From NCBI GenBank assembly GCA_027718005.1, contig JALLOP010000030.1:1-14118 (forward strand): a stretch of DNA of 14,118 nt, read 5' to 3'. Position 1 is the stretch's first letter. The number at the start of each line of letters is the position of its first letter. Position numbers and translations under genes: made by a program. Shown in pieces: positions 1 through 8,075 of this stretch. The stretch comes from Patescibacteria group bacterium AH-259-L07 (lineage in GTDB: Bacteria; Patescibacteriota; Patescibacteriia; UBA2591; UBA6264). The notes under the pieces were generated by a model. It was not told the origin of the DNA, did no database searches, and saw nothing but the letters and a program-made list of their open reading frames with translations.

Positions 1-2
1 CT

Positions 3-1250
3 GCGTTAGCGCGGAACGATATAAATAAGCAGCATTTAGCAGATCTCAAAGAGATTTTCTTAAAAAATATTTCAACCGAGGCAGACGATATAGTTCGGTT
101 GGAGAAATTCAACATAAAGGTTTCTATCCTTGATTTCTTTGAGTTTATAAACAACTACAAGGCTCGACTCATTAAACACTTCCGAGGTTATAGAGAGTTA
201 ATTTCTTACTCAAATAAGTTTTTCTACAAGGAAAGCTTACAGGTGATGAAAGTACGCGGAGTGCCAATTCACGATGTTTTAAAATTTTCTCAAGTAAAAC
301 ACGATGGACTAGAAGAGGTTACAAAAAATACTAATGTCCTCGAAATAGAATTTATAATTTCTGAACTTCAAAAACTTAAAGAGCAAGGTAAAAAATGTAC
401 AGTTGGTATTATTACGCCACATACAAACCAACAAAGTTTGCTTTACGAAAAAATTAGTGATTTACCTGAATCGGACCACTTCTTTGATGTTTTGAAATTG
501 AAGATAATGACATTTGATACATGCCAAGGAGAGGAGAGGGATATTATCTTTTACTCAATGGTTGCTACTGAGATAGACGATAAACTCAATTACGTGTTTA
601 TAAGCGACCTAAACAATATCGATTTAGATGATGATGAAGGAAAGATTAAAGCCCAACGATTAAATGTTGGCTTAAGTCGTGCAAGAGAGTGTATGTATTT
701 TGTTCTTAGTAAACCAATTGATAAATATTCAGGAACTACCAAAGGGTTTCTCCAGCATTACTCAAATACGCTTATGGAAGGACAAAATGAGCTTGATAGT
801 AGTGTCGTGGATCAAAAATCACAGATGGAACCACTTATTCTAGACTGGTTCTATCAAACCAAGTTCTGGGGAGAGAATAAGGGAAATGCTGAAATACTTC
901 CTCAATTTGAGTTAGGTAAATATTTAAAACAACTCGACAGAAGTTACAATCATCCAAATTATCGGGTTGATTTTTTACTGGTTTATAACGACGACGAAGG
1001 AGAACAGCACAAAATTATCATTGAATATGATGGTTTTTTAGAACACTTTGGAGATTCTAAACAAGTTGTTAATGAATTGAACTACCAAGAATATTATTCG
1101 CCAGAAGATGTATACAGACAACACGTTTTGGAGGGTTACGGGTATAAATTCCTCAGAATAAACAAGTTTAATTTAGGGGAAAATCCGATAAAAATTCTTG
1201 ATTCTAGATTACAGAACATCGTAAAAAAAAACTTTACAGTCACAATATAG
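3..1250 (+). CDS. Superfamily 1 helicase with C-terminal DUF559-like nuclease domain (5' end outside window)
   Basis: The frame is open back to base 3, so the TTG at 99 is unlikely to be the true start and the N-terminal helicase core (Walker A/B) lies outside the window. Counting residues from the TTG at 99, the second RecA-like domain is visible: a motif IV-like stretch HFRGYRELISYSNKFFY (27-43), TFDTCQGEERD (motif V, 138-148) and NVGLSRAR (motif VI, 189-196), as in Upf1/Dna2-type helicases. A PD-(D/E)XK domain of the DUF559/Vsr-like type follows: RVDFLLV (D291) and IIIEYDGFLEHF (E309, D311, H316). The expected role is ATP-driven unwinding coupled to DNA cleavage, in repair or defence. The frame ends 17 nt after a run of nine A's, and the zinc-ribbon/WYL part that should follow lies in the -1 frame. 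Family assignment is firm; substrate and role are unknown. Confidence 0.88.
   Translation, partial: ALARNDINKQHLADLKEIFLKNISTEADDIVRLEKFNIKVSILDFFEFINNYKARLIKHFRGYRELISYSNKFFYKESLQVMKVRGVPIHDVLKFSQVKHDGLEEVTKNTNVLEIEFIISELQKLKEQGKKCTVGIITPHTNQQSLLYEKISDLPESDHFFDVLKLKIMTFDTCQGEERDIIFYSMVATEIDDKLNYVFISDLNNIDLDDDEGKIKAQRLNVGLSRARECMYFVLSKPIDKYSGTTKGFLQHYSNTLMEGQNELDSSVVDQKSQMEPLILDWFYQTKFWGENKGNAEILPQFELGKYLKQLDRSYNHPNYRVDFLLVYNDDEGEQHKIIIEYDGFLEHFGDSKQVVNELNYQEYYSPEDVYRQHVLEGYGYKFLRINKFNLGENPIKILDSRLQNIVKKNFTVTI
1223..1232 (+). promoter_or_regulatory. Slippery A9-C sequence at a -1 frame change
   Basis: In the helicase frame the codons read GTA AAA AAA AAC, which contains both A_AAA_AAA and A_AAA_AAC, classical -1 frameshift heptamers in correct register. 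Slipping back one base joins the nuclease domain to the zinc-ribbon/WYL frame; without slippage, a TAG at 1248 ends translation. I see no clear downstream hairpin or upstream Shine-Dalgarno stimulator. RNA polymerase slippage on nine A's, a real one-base deletion, or a homopolymer sequencing error would look the same. Confidence 0.5.
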
Positions 1251-1936
1251 TTAGTAGGGTTCAGGATACAATTCATGATTTACGTAGTGGTAAAGCAAAG
1301 GTTTGCCCTCGGTGCGGTGAGGTAAAATCGCTGTCAAGGTTTAGAGATTTATCTCTTATCACTGGAATTGGCAGATTTTGTTTGGAATGCAAATCAAAAC
1401 CAAGTTCCCGAGAATATATTTCCACAAGTAGTGGAAGACGAATAAAACTTGATAATGAGTTATCGAGAAGTGATACCAATAAATTACTTAGTTTTTCTGA
1501 GAATCCATTGAAATATGCCAAAGGGACTAGTAAGTCAAAGGAGAAAGTTAAATATTTGGATAGTATTAAATATAAATTTAGCGATGGACAACTTGCGACC
1601 TATGATGCCGCACGTAAGAATTATGATGAGGCGCTTCAAAAGAAAATATCAGTTTCAAAAAAAGATTTTAGCAGGGATTTAGAACAAGCATTTAACGATC
1701 ATCAAACAGTCAGAATTCGCTATAAAGGTTTGTGGCGTGCCATAGATCCTTATGCTCTTAATGACACATATTGTGTTGCCTATTGTCATCTTGCGCGCGA
1801 TATCAGAACATTCAGAATAGATAGAATTCAGGAGACTGAATTATCTGGGAATTTTAATTTTGATAAATCCTTACAAAAGACGGCTCAAATAAAATTGATT
1901 GAGGCGCCGAATTACAGAGGATATAGAAGATACTAA
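1223..1936 (+). CDS. Zinc-ribbon and WYL-domain C-terminal region, probably the frameshifted end of the helicase-nuclease
   Basis: This frame opens at 1208, but the first ATG/GTG/TTG is a TTG at 1382, which lies inside a zinc ribbon. The first pair, CPRC, is encoded at about 1304-1315 and the second, CLEC, at about 1379-1390, linked by FRDLSLITGIGR. A product started at 1382 would have only part of the ribbon, so translation most likely enters from the helicase frame by a -1 shift at the A run. Counting from 1382, residues 108-155 form a WYL-type ligand-binding domain: VRIRYKGLWRAIDPYAL, then AYCHLARDIRTFRIDRI. WYL domains are common in regulators and accessory proteins of defence systems. 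The next gene starts 5 nt downstream, suggesting one operon. The alternatives are a broken gene or a lost A from a sequencing error. The domain call is sound; whether it is a separate gene is doubtful. Confidence 0.7.
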   Translation, partial: KKKLYSHNIVSRVQDTIHDLRSGKAKVCPRCGEVKSLSRFRDLSLITGIGRFCLECKSKPSSREYISTSSGRRIKLDNELSRSDTNKLLSFSENPLKYAKGTSKSKEKVKYLDSIKYKFSDGQLATYDAARKNYDEALQKKISVSKKDFSRDLEQAFNDHQTVRIRYKGLWRAIDPYALNDTYCVAYCHLARDIRTFRIDRIQETELSGNFNFDKSLQKTAQIKLIEAPNYRGYRRY

Positions 1937-1941
1937 AAATT

Positions 1942-3438
1942 ATGAAATTAAATCTTTCTAAAACCGACTACCTTCTTTATCGAGAGTGTCCAAAAAATGC
2001 TTGGTATAAAATCCACAGACCGAATATATATTCTCAATCCGAGTTGCCAGAATTTAAAAAATCAATTGTGGAAACTGGAAATGAAGTTGAGTTGGTAGCG
2101 AGAAAACTATTCCCAACTGGGATTTTGATTGAGCGCAGAGATATTAAAGGACAAGAAGCTACACAGAAGTATCTCTCAAAAAAGCATGAGATATTATTTC
2201 AACCAATTTTTGTTAAAGACGGATGTTTGGCGGCTATTGATGTCTTGAAATTTGACCCAAAAACAAAAAGTTATTCAATATATGAAATAAAATCAACAAG
2301 TGGTGTTGATAAGAAAAATCACTACCACGATGTGGCCTTTCAAGTAAATCTACTTAGAAAATGCGACTTGACAATAAATAAAGCATATATAATTCATCTC
2401 AATTCAGAATATGTCCGTTCTGGTGAATTGGATATCGCGCAACTTTTTAAAGTTATAGATATCAGTAATGAAGTAGAGAGTGTTGCCGATAGTGTAGCTA
2501 CTGAATCAGCAGAGGCATTGAAATATTTGTCACGAGATTCAGAGCCAGATGGTTATTGTTGCTGTATCTACAAAGGCAGATCAAGGCATTGCTCAACCTT
2601 TCAACATGCTAACCCGGAAGTTCCGGAATACAGTGTTCACGACATTGCGCGCATTGGCAATAGTAAGGCAAAATTGAAAGAGTTAATAGATAATAATATT
2701 TTTCATCTCGATAAGATTCCAGCACATATAAAATTAACCGGTATCCAACAAAGTCAAGTTGATAGATATGTTCTCAATGAAGTTTTAATTGAGAAAGAGA
2801 AAATCGTTGAGGAACTTAAAACATTGACTTTCCCTTTATATTTTCTCGATTATGAAACATTTCCAGCTGCGATCCCTAGATTCAATGGTTTTTCGCCCTA
2901 TCATCAAATACCATTTCAATATTCAATTCATATTTTAAAATCTGCAGACAGTCAGTTAATTCATCGTGAATTTTTATGCGTTGCTCCTGACGACCCAAGT
3001 AAGTCGTTTGCGGGAGTTTTACAAAAAGACATAGGAGAATCAGGAAGTATCATTGTCTGGCATAAAGGTTTTGAATGTGGCAGAAACGATGAGATTGCAA
3101 CGAGGTTACCGGAAACAAAGGTTTTTGTGGATTCTCTAAAAGAACGCATATATGACTTGGAAGATATCTTTAGAAAGCAATACTGCATACACAGAGATTT
3201 TAGGGGCGGCACTTCAATAAAAAGGGTTCTGTCAGCTCTTGTTCCCGAGTTATCTTATAAAGAGCTTAAAATACAGGGAGGAGGAGATGCGGCAGATACT
3301 TGGAACAAGATTGTAACAGGTTCTTTTACTGAAGCTGAGAAAGAAAAAGCTATCAATGATCTCAAAACTTATTGTGGACTTGATACTTATGCCATGTATT
3401 CAATTTGGTGCGTGTTTCATAAATTTTTAATCAAATAA
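1942..3438 (+). CDS. DUF2779 protein: Cas4-like Fe-S nuclease domain plus RNase H-fold exonuclease-like domain
   Basis: The N-terminal half is a RecB/Cas4-like PD-(D/E)XK nuclease: C16 in YRECPKNAWY, AAIDVLKFD (D100) and IYEIKST (E115, K117). A cysteine cluster CCCIYKGRSRHC (206-217) fits, together with C16, the four ligands of a Cas4/AddB-type Fe-S cluster. The C-terminal half (about 298-498) is the DUF2779 region with a DEDD-exonuclease look: FLDYETF (D303, E305), VWHKGFECGRN (372-381), YDLEDIF (D405) and YCGLDTYAMY (D481). The protein therefore probably carries two nuclease-like modules and acts on DNA ends or single strands. It starts 5 nt after the WYL frame and is probably co-transcribed with it. 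The usual family neighbourhood and biological role are not established. The length of 498 residues looks complete. Confidence 0.85.
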   Translation: MKLNLSKTDYLLYRECPKNAWYKIHRPNIYSQSELPEFKKSIVETGNEVELVARKLFPTGILIERRDIKGQEATQKYLSKKHEILFQPIFVKDGCLAAIDVLKFDPKTKSYSIYEIKSTSGVDKKNHYHDVAFQVNLLRKCDLTINKAYIIHLNSEYVRSGELDIAQLFKVIDISNEVESVADSVATESAEALKYLSRDSEPDGYCCCIYKGRSRHCSTFQHANPEVPEYSVHDIARIGNSKAKLKELIDNNIFHLDKIPAHIKLTGIQQSQVDRYVLNEVLIEKEKIVEELKTLTFPLYFLDYETFPAAIPRFNGFSPYHQIPFQYSIHILKSADSQLIHREFLCVAPDDPSKSFAGVLQKDIGESGSIIVWHKGFECGRNDEIATRLPETKVFVDSLKERIYDLEDIFRKQYCIHRDFRGGTSIKRVLSALVPELSYKELKIQGGGDAADTWNKIVTGSFTEAEKEKAINDLKTYCGLDTYAMYSIWCVFHKFLIK

Positions 3439-3584
3439 CCCCGCCAAAAAATTTCAGGGCCCAGTACAACAGCAAAACTGTTCGCGGAATAAACATCGCC
3501 GAGCAGGCGAGCGAAAAGAAAGAATATGAGCGCGGTGAAACTGCGTTCATCGCGGGAATAAAAATAATCCGAAAATTTAATTGA
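3423..3584 (+). pseudogene. Start-less coding-like tail upstream of dinG, possible remnant of a lost gene
   Basis: Most of this stretch lies between the DUF2779 gene and dinG. One frame is open from 3423 to a TGA at 3582-3584 and reads like the end of a globular protein: it includes SKTVRGINIAEQASEKK and ends GETAFIAGIKIIRKFN. It contains no ATG, GTG or TTG, and a stop (TAA) lies directly upstream at 3420. Its third codon positions are richer in G and C than those of the DUF2779 gene. It ends 11 nt before the dinG ATG, a spacing typical of operon partners. It could be the 3' scar of a former upstream neighbour of dinG, cut when the helicase/DUF2779 pair arrived, or chance. I do not recognise the family. 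Confidence 0.35.
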
Positions 3585-3595
3585 GGAATAAATTT

Positions 3596-6478
3596 ATGAA
3601 ATATGTCATTTTGGACATAGAGACTACAGGTCTTGATCGTGAACGCTCGTCCGTCCTTGAGATTGGTGCTATTCTTGTTTCCGGAGATGTTATTGTTGAT
3701 CATTTTTCGTCCTTTGTTCAATACCGAGATGAGATTCCGGAAACAATCCATCGGCTAACTGGCATAACCGAAGAAATGGTACGCGATGCTCCTCCCGTTG
3801 GTGAGGTTATTAAGAAAGCGCGATCGTTTATAAAGGGGTACCCTGTTGTTTCCCACTACGGATTTTCTTTTGACTTCCCGATATTAGAGAGAGACGGTCT
3901 GAAGTTTGACCAAAAATATGACTCTATCGAGTTTGCTTTCTTTATGCTCCCCACAAATGCTTATGGTCACTCTATGAGGGTTCTCACAGAATATTTTGAT
4001 CTTGAACCGGTTCCGCACCGTGCTCTCAAAGATTGCGAACTTGAATTTGAGGTGATTAAAAAACTCCAAGAGGTATATACAAAAAAGCCCGCAAAGCAAA
4101 GGGCCTCACTAAAGTATATAGCGGATCGAGTGGGTTGGTGGTGGCGGGATTTTCTTACAGAAAAAAGCGAGGAGATTATTGATATTTCTACCCTCGTCGA
4201 CCCCTTTGAGCCGTATAGGAAATCCGTATCAGAGGAGACAGTTGCTGTTAAAACGAAAGGTGTTGATGTGCAAGGAGTTGAAAAACTTTTTTCGCCCGGT
4301 CAGGGATCAGGGTCTTCTGCAGGAGATTATTCAGAAGACCGCCCCGAGCAAAAAAAAATGGCGGCTATTATTACTAATTCTTTTAATACAAAAACCCATG
4401 CGGTTATAGAGGCAGGAACAGGAACCGGGAAATCAAAAGCGTATCTTGTTCCTTCTGTTCTTTTTGCTCTTAAAAACGATATTTCCGTGATTATTTCTAC
4501 GCACACCAAAGCGTTACAAGACCAGCTTTTTTTTAAAGAGATTCCACATTTACGCACGATCATTGAAAAGGATCTTCGCGTAGCAGTTCTTAAAGGGAAA
4601 AAGAACTATGTCTGTCTTTTAAAATTTAAGGATTTTGTAGAAAATGTTATCATTGAGAGTTCTCAGCGTTCTTTATATTTTTTTCGAAAAGAAGATGTTG
4701 GATTTACTCGTCAACTCGCATGCCTTCTTCTCACATCTTGGGCACTAGAAACAAAGCGCGGGGATTGGGATGAGTTGCCCTACTGGTTCAAAGAGCGCAT
4801 TCCTAAGCGGGTTGAATACGATATTTGTAATACAGATGAATTATGTACAAAGGGTGTCTGTGAATTGCACGATGAACAAAAGTGCTTTTTGGTGAAGGCT
4901 AGATTACGCGCGAAAGACGCAGATATTGCGATTGTGAATCATGCGATAGTTCTTTCGGGGATCATTGTGCCAACTAATGAAGAAGAGCTGCCGTTAATTG
5001 ACGAAGACTCAGATACATCATCTGAGCAACAACATAGTTTTACTCATACTCTTTTCCCCGGAGAAGCTAAGTTTATTGTATTTGATGAAGCTCATTACTT
5101 AGAAGATGATGCTACTTCTGCGTGGGAACATGTATTCACAAAAACAATATTTGAGCTATTACAGCAACAGATTTTTGGGAGGGAAAAAAGACGGGGGGTT
5201 GTAAATATCATTAAATCTATTACTCGGGCAAAGGAAGATCAAAGATTGGTCGGTCTTGCTGAATCATTCTACGCAATCGAGGACGCCCTTCGTCTTGACA
5301 TTAATGCTCTGTTTGAAAATATTCTTCCTGAGTTAGTCGCGGAGCCCGGAGAAGATAAATATTCTCAGCACGAACCTTTTTCAGAAATTTCAGGCTCCGA
5401 GTTAAATATCTTAAAAGATATACTGACCCAAATAAAGGATCGTTTAGAAACAGTTAAAACTACGCTGAAAGCGTTTTCAAAGGAAACGGATGTATCTCAA
5501 CAAGAAAAAATCCTCATAATCCGAGCTAGGAGTATAAGAAAAATTATCAAATCAATATATATTATTACTGACACCGATGGTGCGTACGTTAGATATTTAG
5601 AAAGGACCGACTCATCTATTGAGATGAAAGCTGCTCTTCTGTCTGTTGCAGAGGATTTGTGTGAACGAGTATATAATAACTTCTCATCAGTAATCCTGAC
5701 ATCAGCTACCCTTACTGTTGATAAACGTTTTGATTTCTTTGCTAATCGTTGCGGCGTTCGCCTGATGGAAAAAGATAGAATAACATTTAGCCATCTTCTC
5801 TCTTCCTTTGACTACAAACGTCAAGTCCAATTTTTACTTCCCGAGCACATTTCTTACAGGGCTTTAAAAAAAGAAAAACATTTTGAAGAGAGCGTGAGAT
5901 TTCTTGAGCAGGCAATAATTGCTTCTGGTGGTGGAGCGTTGATACTTTGCACAAGTTTTGAGCAGGTCAATTGGATTTATGAAAGATTGATTCACCCCCT
6001 TTCGAAAAAGAATATATGGCTCTTAAAACAAGAAAGGGGATCGTCGCCCACGTCAGTAATCAGAGACTTTACCAGTGACATAAACTCAGTTCTTGTTGGC
6101 ACCGAAACATTATGGCATGGAGTTGATGTTCCAGGAAAATCATTGCGAGTACTTTTTATATACAAAATTCTTTATCGCGTGCCAAAACTTCCTCTTATAG
6201 CGGCGCGCCGGGACGAGTTAGATAAGAAGGGACAAAATGGTTTTACTGACTATTATGAACCACTAGCTGCAATGACCTTGAAGCAGGGCTTCGGCAGGCT
6301 TATTAGGAAAAAGACTGATACAGGAATAGTGGTTATGCTTGATGATAGGTTGTTAGGAAGACCAAGGTTGGTCAATTCACTGCCAAAGGGCGTTGTTCCT
6401 AAACGAGTTGAAGCTGAGAAGATATACATAGCTTTGAAAAAATTAGCTAAAGCCAGCCTACCACCTCGCGTTGATTAA
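3596..6478 (+). CDS. dinG: DinG-type exonuclease-helicase (DEDDh exonuclease plus Fe-S XPD-like helicase)
   Basis: I chose the ATG at 3596, since GAGG at 3583-3586 is well spaced as a ribosome-binding site and MKYVILDIETTG begins the exonuclease fold; the TTG at 3581 adds only five residues. Residues 1-165 form a DnaQ/epsilon-like 3'-5' exonuclease: D7 and E9 in LDIETTG, D93 in SFDFP, and H141 and D146 in HRALKDC. The helicase follows: AGTGTGKS (Walker A, about 273-280), STHTKALQDQL (Ia), VFDEAH (II, about 495-500), ILTSAT (III), GTETLWHGVDVPG (V) and QGFGRLIR (VI). Cys340, 411, 417 and 422 match the four Fe-S ligands of DinG/XPD helicases; a further Cys lies at 430. The arrangement is that of Gram-positive-type DinG, about 960 residues, full length. 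It probably resolves unusual DNA structures or RNA-DNA hybrids during repair. Confidence 0.93.
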   Translation: MKYVILDIETTGLDRERSSVLEIGAILVSGDVIVDHFSSFVQYRDEIPETIHRLTGITEEMVRDAPPVGEVIKKARSFIKGYPVVSHYGFSFDFPILERDGLKFDQKYDSIEFAFFMLPTNAYGHSMRVLTEYFDLEPVPHRALKDCELEFEVIKKLQEVYTKKPAKQRASLKYIADRVGWWWRDFLTEKSEEIIDISTLVDPFEPYRKSVSEETVAVKTKGVDVQGVEKLFSPGQGSGSSAGDYSEDRPEQKKMAAIITNSFNTKTHAVIEAGTGTGKSKAYLVPSVLFALKNDISVIISTHTKALQDQLFFKEIPHLRTIIEKDLRVAVLKGKKNYVCLLKFKDFVENVIIESSQRSLYFFRKEDVGFTRQLACLLLTSWALETKRGDWDELPYWFKERIPKRVEYDICNTDELCTKGVCELHDEQKCFLVKARLRAKDADIAIVNHAIVLSGIIVPTNEEELPLIDEDSDTSSEQQHSFTHTLFPGEAKFIVFDEAHYLEDDATSAWEHVFTKTIFELLQQQIFGREKRRGVVNIIKSITRAKEDQRLVGLAESFYAIEDALRLDINALFENILPELVAEPGEDKYSQHEPFSEISGSELNILKDILTQIKDRLETVKTTLKAFSKETDVSQQEKILIIRARSIRKIIKSIYIITDTDGAYVRYLERTDSSIEMKAALLSVAEDLCERVYNNFSSVILTSATLTVDKRFDFFANRCGVRLMEKDRITFSHLLSSFDYKRQVQFLLPEHISYRALKKEKHFEESVRFLEQAIIASGGGALILCTSFEQVNWIYERLIHPLSKKNIWLLKQERGSSPTSVIRDFTSDINSVLVGTETLWHGVDVPGKSLRVLFIYKILYRVPKLPLIAARRDELDKKGQNGFTDYYEPLAAMTLKQGFGRLIRKKTDTGIVVMLDDRLLGRPRLVNSLPKGVVPKRVEAEKIYIALKKLAKASLPPRVD

Positions 6479-6552
6479 TTTTGAATAAGATAGGGAGAAA
6501 AAAATTTCTAATATTTTTGTAAGGACTTGACTTTTCAAGGCAACATCACCCT

Positions 6553-6570
6553 ACAGAGGTCACCCCCTGT
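6553..6570 (+). terminator. Possible weak hairpin after dinG
   Basis: ACAGAGG and CCCCCTGT can pair around TCA with one mismatch. The T-run (about 6582-6588) lies more than 10 nt further on, so termination would be poor. A smaller hairpin, CTTGA-CTTT-TCAAG, lies just upstream. No convincing promoter for the next gene was found in this 118-nt gap. Confidence 0.2.
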
Positions 6571-6596
6571 ATTCCCTAACAATTTTTTCATAAATT

Positions 6597-6791
6597 ATGA
6601 ACCATCAAGATGGCGAAAATTGGGAGGATTTATATGGAAAAGATCCAGATCTTTTTCTTGATGCTGTTAGAAGCGGAGAAATTGATTTAGCAGATTTTGA
6701 TGTTGACGGAGAGGCCATTGAACTCATAAATGAATTTGGCGATGAATTTGAAGACGACACAATTATTAGTTTAATCGAGGGCAATTATTAA
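6597..6791 (+). CDS. Small acidic protein of unknown function
   Basis: A 64-residue ORF starting at an ATG without a visible Shine-Dalgarno. It is strongly acidic: about 21 Asp/Glu against one Lys and one Arg, spread over the whole length. It has no signal peptide, membrane segment or cysteine. Predicted helical segments such as DPDLFLDAVRSGEIDL and EAIELINEFGDEFEDD suggest a compact helical protein. The charge would suit a DNA mimic or a partner of a basic protein, but that is speculation. The 118-nt upstream gap and 32-nt downstream gap would allow transcription with the next gene. It could be a spurious ORF, although its regular amphipathic look argues for a real gene. Confidence 0.5.
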   Translation: MNHQDGENWEDLYGKDPDLFLDAVRSGEIDLADFDVDGEAIELINEFGDEFEDDTIISLIEGNY

Positions 6792-6823
6792 ATAAAAACA
6801 ACCCAAAAATTTAATATAAATTC

Positions 6824-7327
6824 ATGAATCCAAAAGAATATTATTACAACCGCTTCCGTCCTCAATTTGAGGAATGGGTAAAAAAATCACAAGCGCACGA
6901 GCATCCAGGCGAAGGCGTTTATATTCCCATTCAAAATCTACGTTCAAAAGATCTTTCGCATGTCTCAAAAGAAGATTATATGCTTTTTCATTGTGCGCTT
7001 GCCTGCACGATTCTTATCGATCAAGTAATGTATACGCACTTCAAAGATGATTATCCGCAATTCCAAAAGATGACATTGTATCCAAAAATAGAGTACGGAA
7101 TTACAAATATTAATGTAAATCCATGGAATATTACGCATAGCGGAATCGGATTGACAATACTTGAGCGTTTCGTTGAATTTTTCGTAGCCGATCTTAAAGA
7201 GTTCTTTACACAAAATAAATTTGAACGAGCTATATGGGAAGCGGTAAAAGCGGCAATGCTTACCGACAAGGATGTTGTGAGCGGCCCGCGTGGCAAGATT
7301 TTTAAAAAAATTTTAGAAAAAAATTGA
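6824..7327 (+). CDS. Hypothetical protein, 167 residues
   Basis: I do not recognise the family. The ORF starts at an ATG in an AT-rich leader with no Shine-Dalgarno and ends in TGA at 7325-7327. The product looks soluble and mostly helical, rich in aromatic residues at the N-terminus (KEYYYNRFRPQFEEWV). It has a hydrophobic stretch, LFHCALACTILIDQVMY (about 54-70), which could be a buried helix rather than a membrane segment, since charged residues follow closely. The C-terminal half (ILERFVEFFVADLKEFF) also reads as amphipathic helices. It sits between the small acidic protein and a UDG-like protein, with gaps of 32 and 44 nt, so the three may form a transcription unit. No catalytic motif is evident. 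Confidence 0.7.
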   Translation: MNPKEYYYNRFRPQFEEWVKKSQAHEHPGEGVYIPIQNLRSKDLSHVSKEDYMLFHCALACTILIDQVMYTHFKDDYPQFQKMTLYPKIEYGITNINVNPWNITHSGIGLTILERFVEFFVADLKEFFTQNKFERAIWEAVKAAMLTDKDVVSGPRGKIFKKILEKN

Positions 7328-7371
7328 CATAGTATAGGGGGCGGTTCACAAAATATTTATAGTAAAACATT

Positions 7372-7896
7372 TTGAAAAGTAAAAAGGATTATCTTAAATA
7401 TCGCAACAAATATAAGCCGGATGAAATCCGCGTGATTTTTGTGCTGGAATCTCCACCAATTTCAGGAAACTATTTTTATAACAATGAAGGCGAGATAGCA
7501 GAACCTTTATTTAAGGCTATGATGAAGCTCATTGACTTCGTGTCAGAAGATAAGGAGACGGGCCTCCAAGAATTCAAAAAACGTGGATTATTCCTTGTTG
7601 ACGCAATCTATACACCGATCAATTATCCAGAAAAGGGACAGCGATGGCGCAATGATCAAATTCTTGAACGGTACCCCATCTTGGTAAAAGACCTTAAAAA
7701 TCTGGTTGGGAATAACAGCATTCCTCTTATTTTAGCTAAAATCAATATATGCCGGTTGCTTGAAAAAAAACTAAAGAAAGACGGGTTTAGAGTATTGAAT
7801 AATGGTGTCGAGATTCCTTTCCCTGCTCATGGTTGGCAAAATACGTTTACAGAGAGAGCCGCCGAAGTGTTCAGAAGAACAAAATTTACGATTTAG
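7372..7896 (+). CDS. Hypothetical protein resembling the uracil-DNA glycosylase superfamily
   Basis: The frame opens after a TAA at 7363-7365. The only plausible full-length start is the TTG at 7372, as the first ATG would remove about 50 residues including the best motif. IRVIFVLESPPISGNYFYN (about 19-37) resembles the beta-strand plus (G)ESPP loop seen at the active site of UDG-superfamily proteins. LFLVDAIYTPINYP (53 on from the N-terminal motif) and the late PFPAHGWQNTF (about 148-158) also fit that kind of Rossmann-like fold. A role in removing or recognising damaged or modified bases is possible, but the catalytic residues are not clear. No Shine-Dalgarno is visible. The resemblance is by eye only. 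Confidence 0.6.
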   Translation: MKSKKDYLKYRNKYKPDEIRVIFVLESPPISGNYFYNNEGEIAEPLFKAMMKLIDFVSEDKETGLQEFKKRGLFLVDAIYTPINYPEKGQRWRNDQILERYPILVKDLKNLVGNNSIPLILAKINICRLLEKKLKKDGFRVLNNGVEIPFPAHGWQNTFTERAAEVFRRTKFTI

Positions 7897-8020
7897 AGGG
7901 CAGCGGACAGTTCTCAAAAGGAAGATAGTTTGATAAAATGACAATGTCATTCAAGTTTTTTATTCCCACCCGCCACCCCAACAACTTCTTTTTTTCAAAA
8001 TTTTTTGGCTCAGTATTAAA

Positions 8021-8073
8021 CAGGCAGGCAAAAAGAAAAAGGGATCTGGGGAACATGAATTTTTGCCTGCCTG
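8021..8073. repeat. 14-bp perfect inverted repeat, REP-like
   Basis: CAGGCAGGCAAAAA (8021-8034) and its exact reverse complement TTTTTGCCTGCCTG (8060-8073) enclose a 25-nt loop. In RNA this gives a stable stem with tandem GGCA/TGCC units. On either strand one arm supplies a short run of U on the loop side only, so it is not a classical terminator. Confidence 0.75.
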
Positions 8074-8075
8074 AT

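Noticed and set aside
99..101. TTG as start of the helicase-nuclease gene
   Set aside because: The same frame is open to base 3 and the missing helicase core must be encoded upstream, so the gene is simply cut by the window edge.
3431..3751. 106-residue ORF on the minus strand
   Set aside because: It lies opposite the dinG start and the coding-like tail, shows no family motif, and its codon pattern is explained by the + strand frames.
7324..7357. TTGACA overlapping the stop of the 167-residue gene as a promoter for the next gene
   Set aside because: No good -10 hexamer lies 16-18 bp downstream; AATATT is 22 bp away.
7937..7948. AATGAC-AAT-GTCATT followed by a T-rich stretch as a terminator after the UDG-like gene
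   Set aside because: The stem is only 6 bp and AT-rich; too weak to call.
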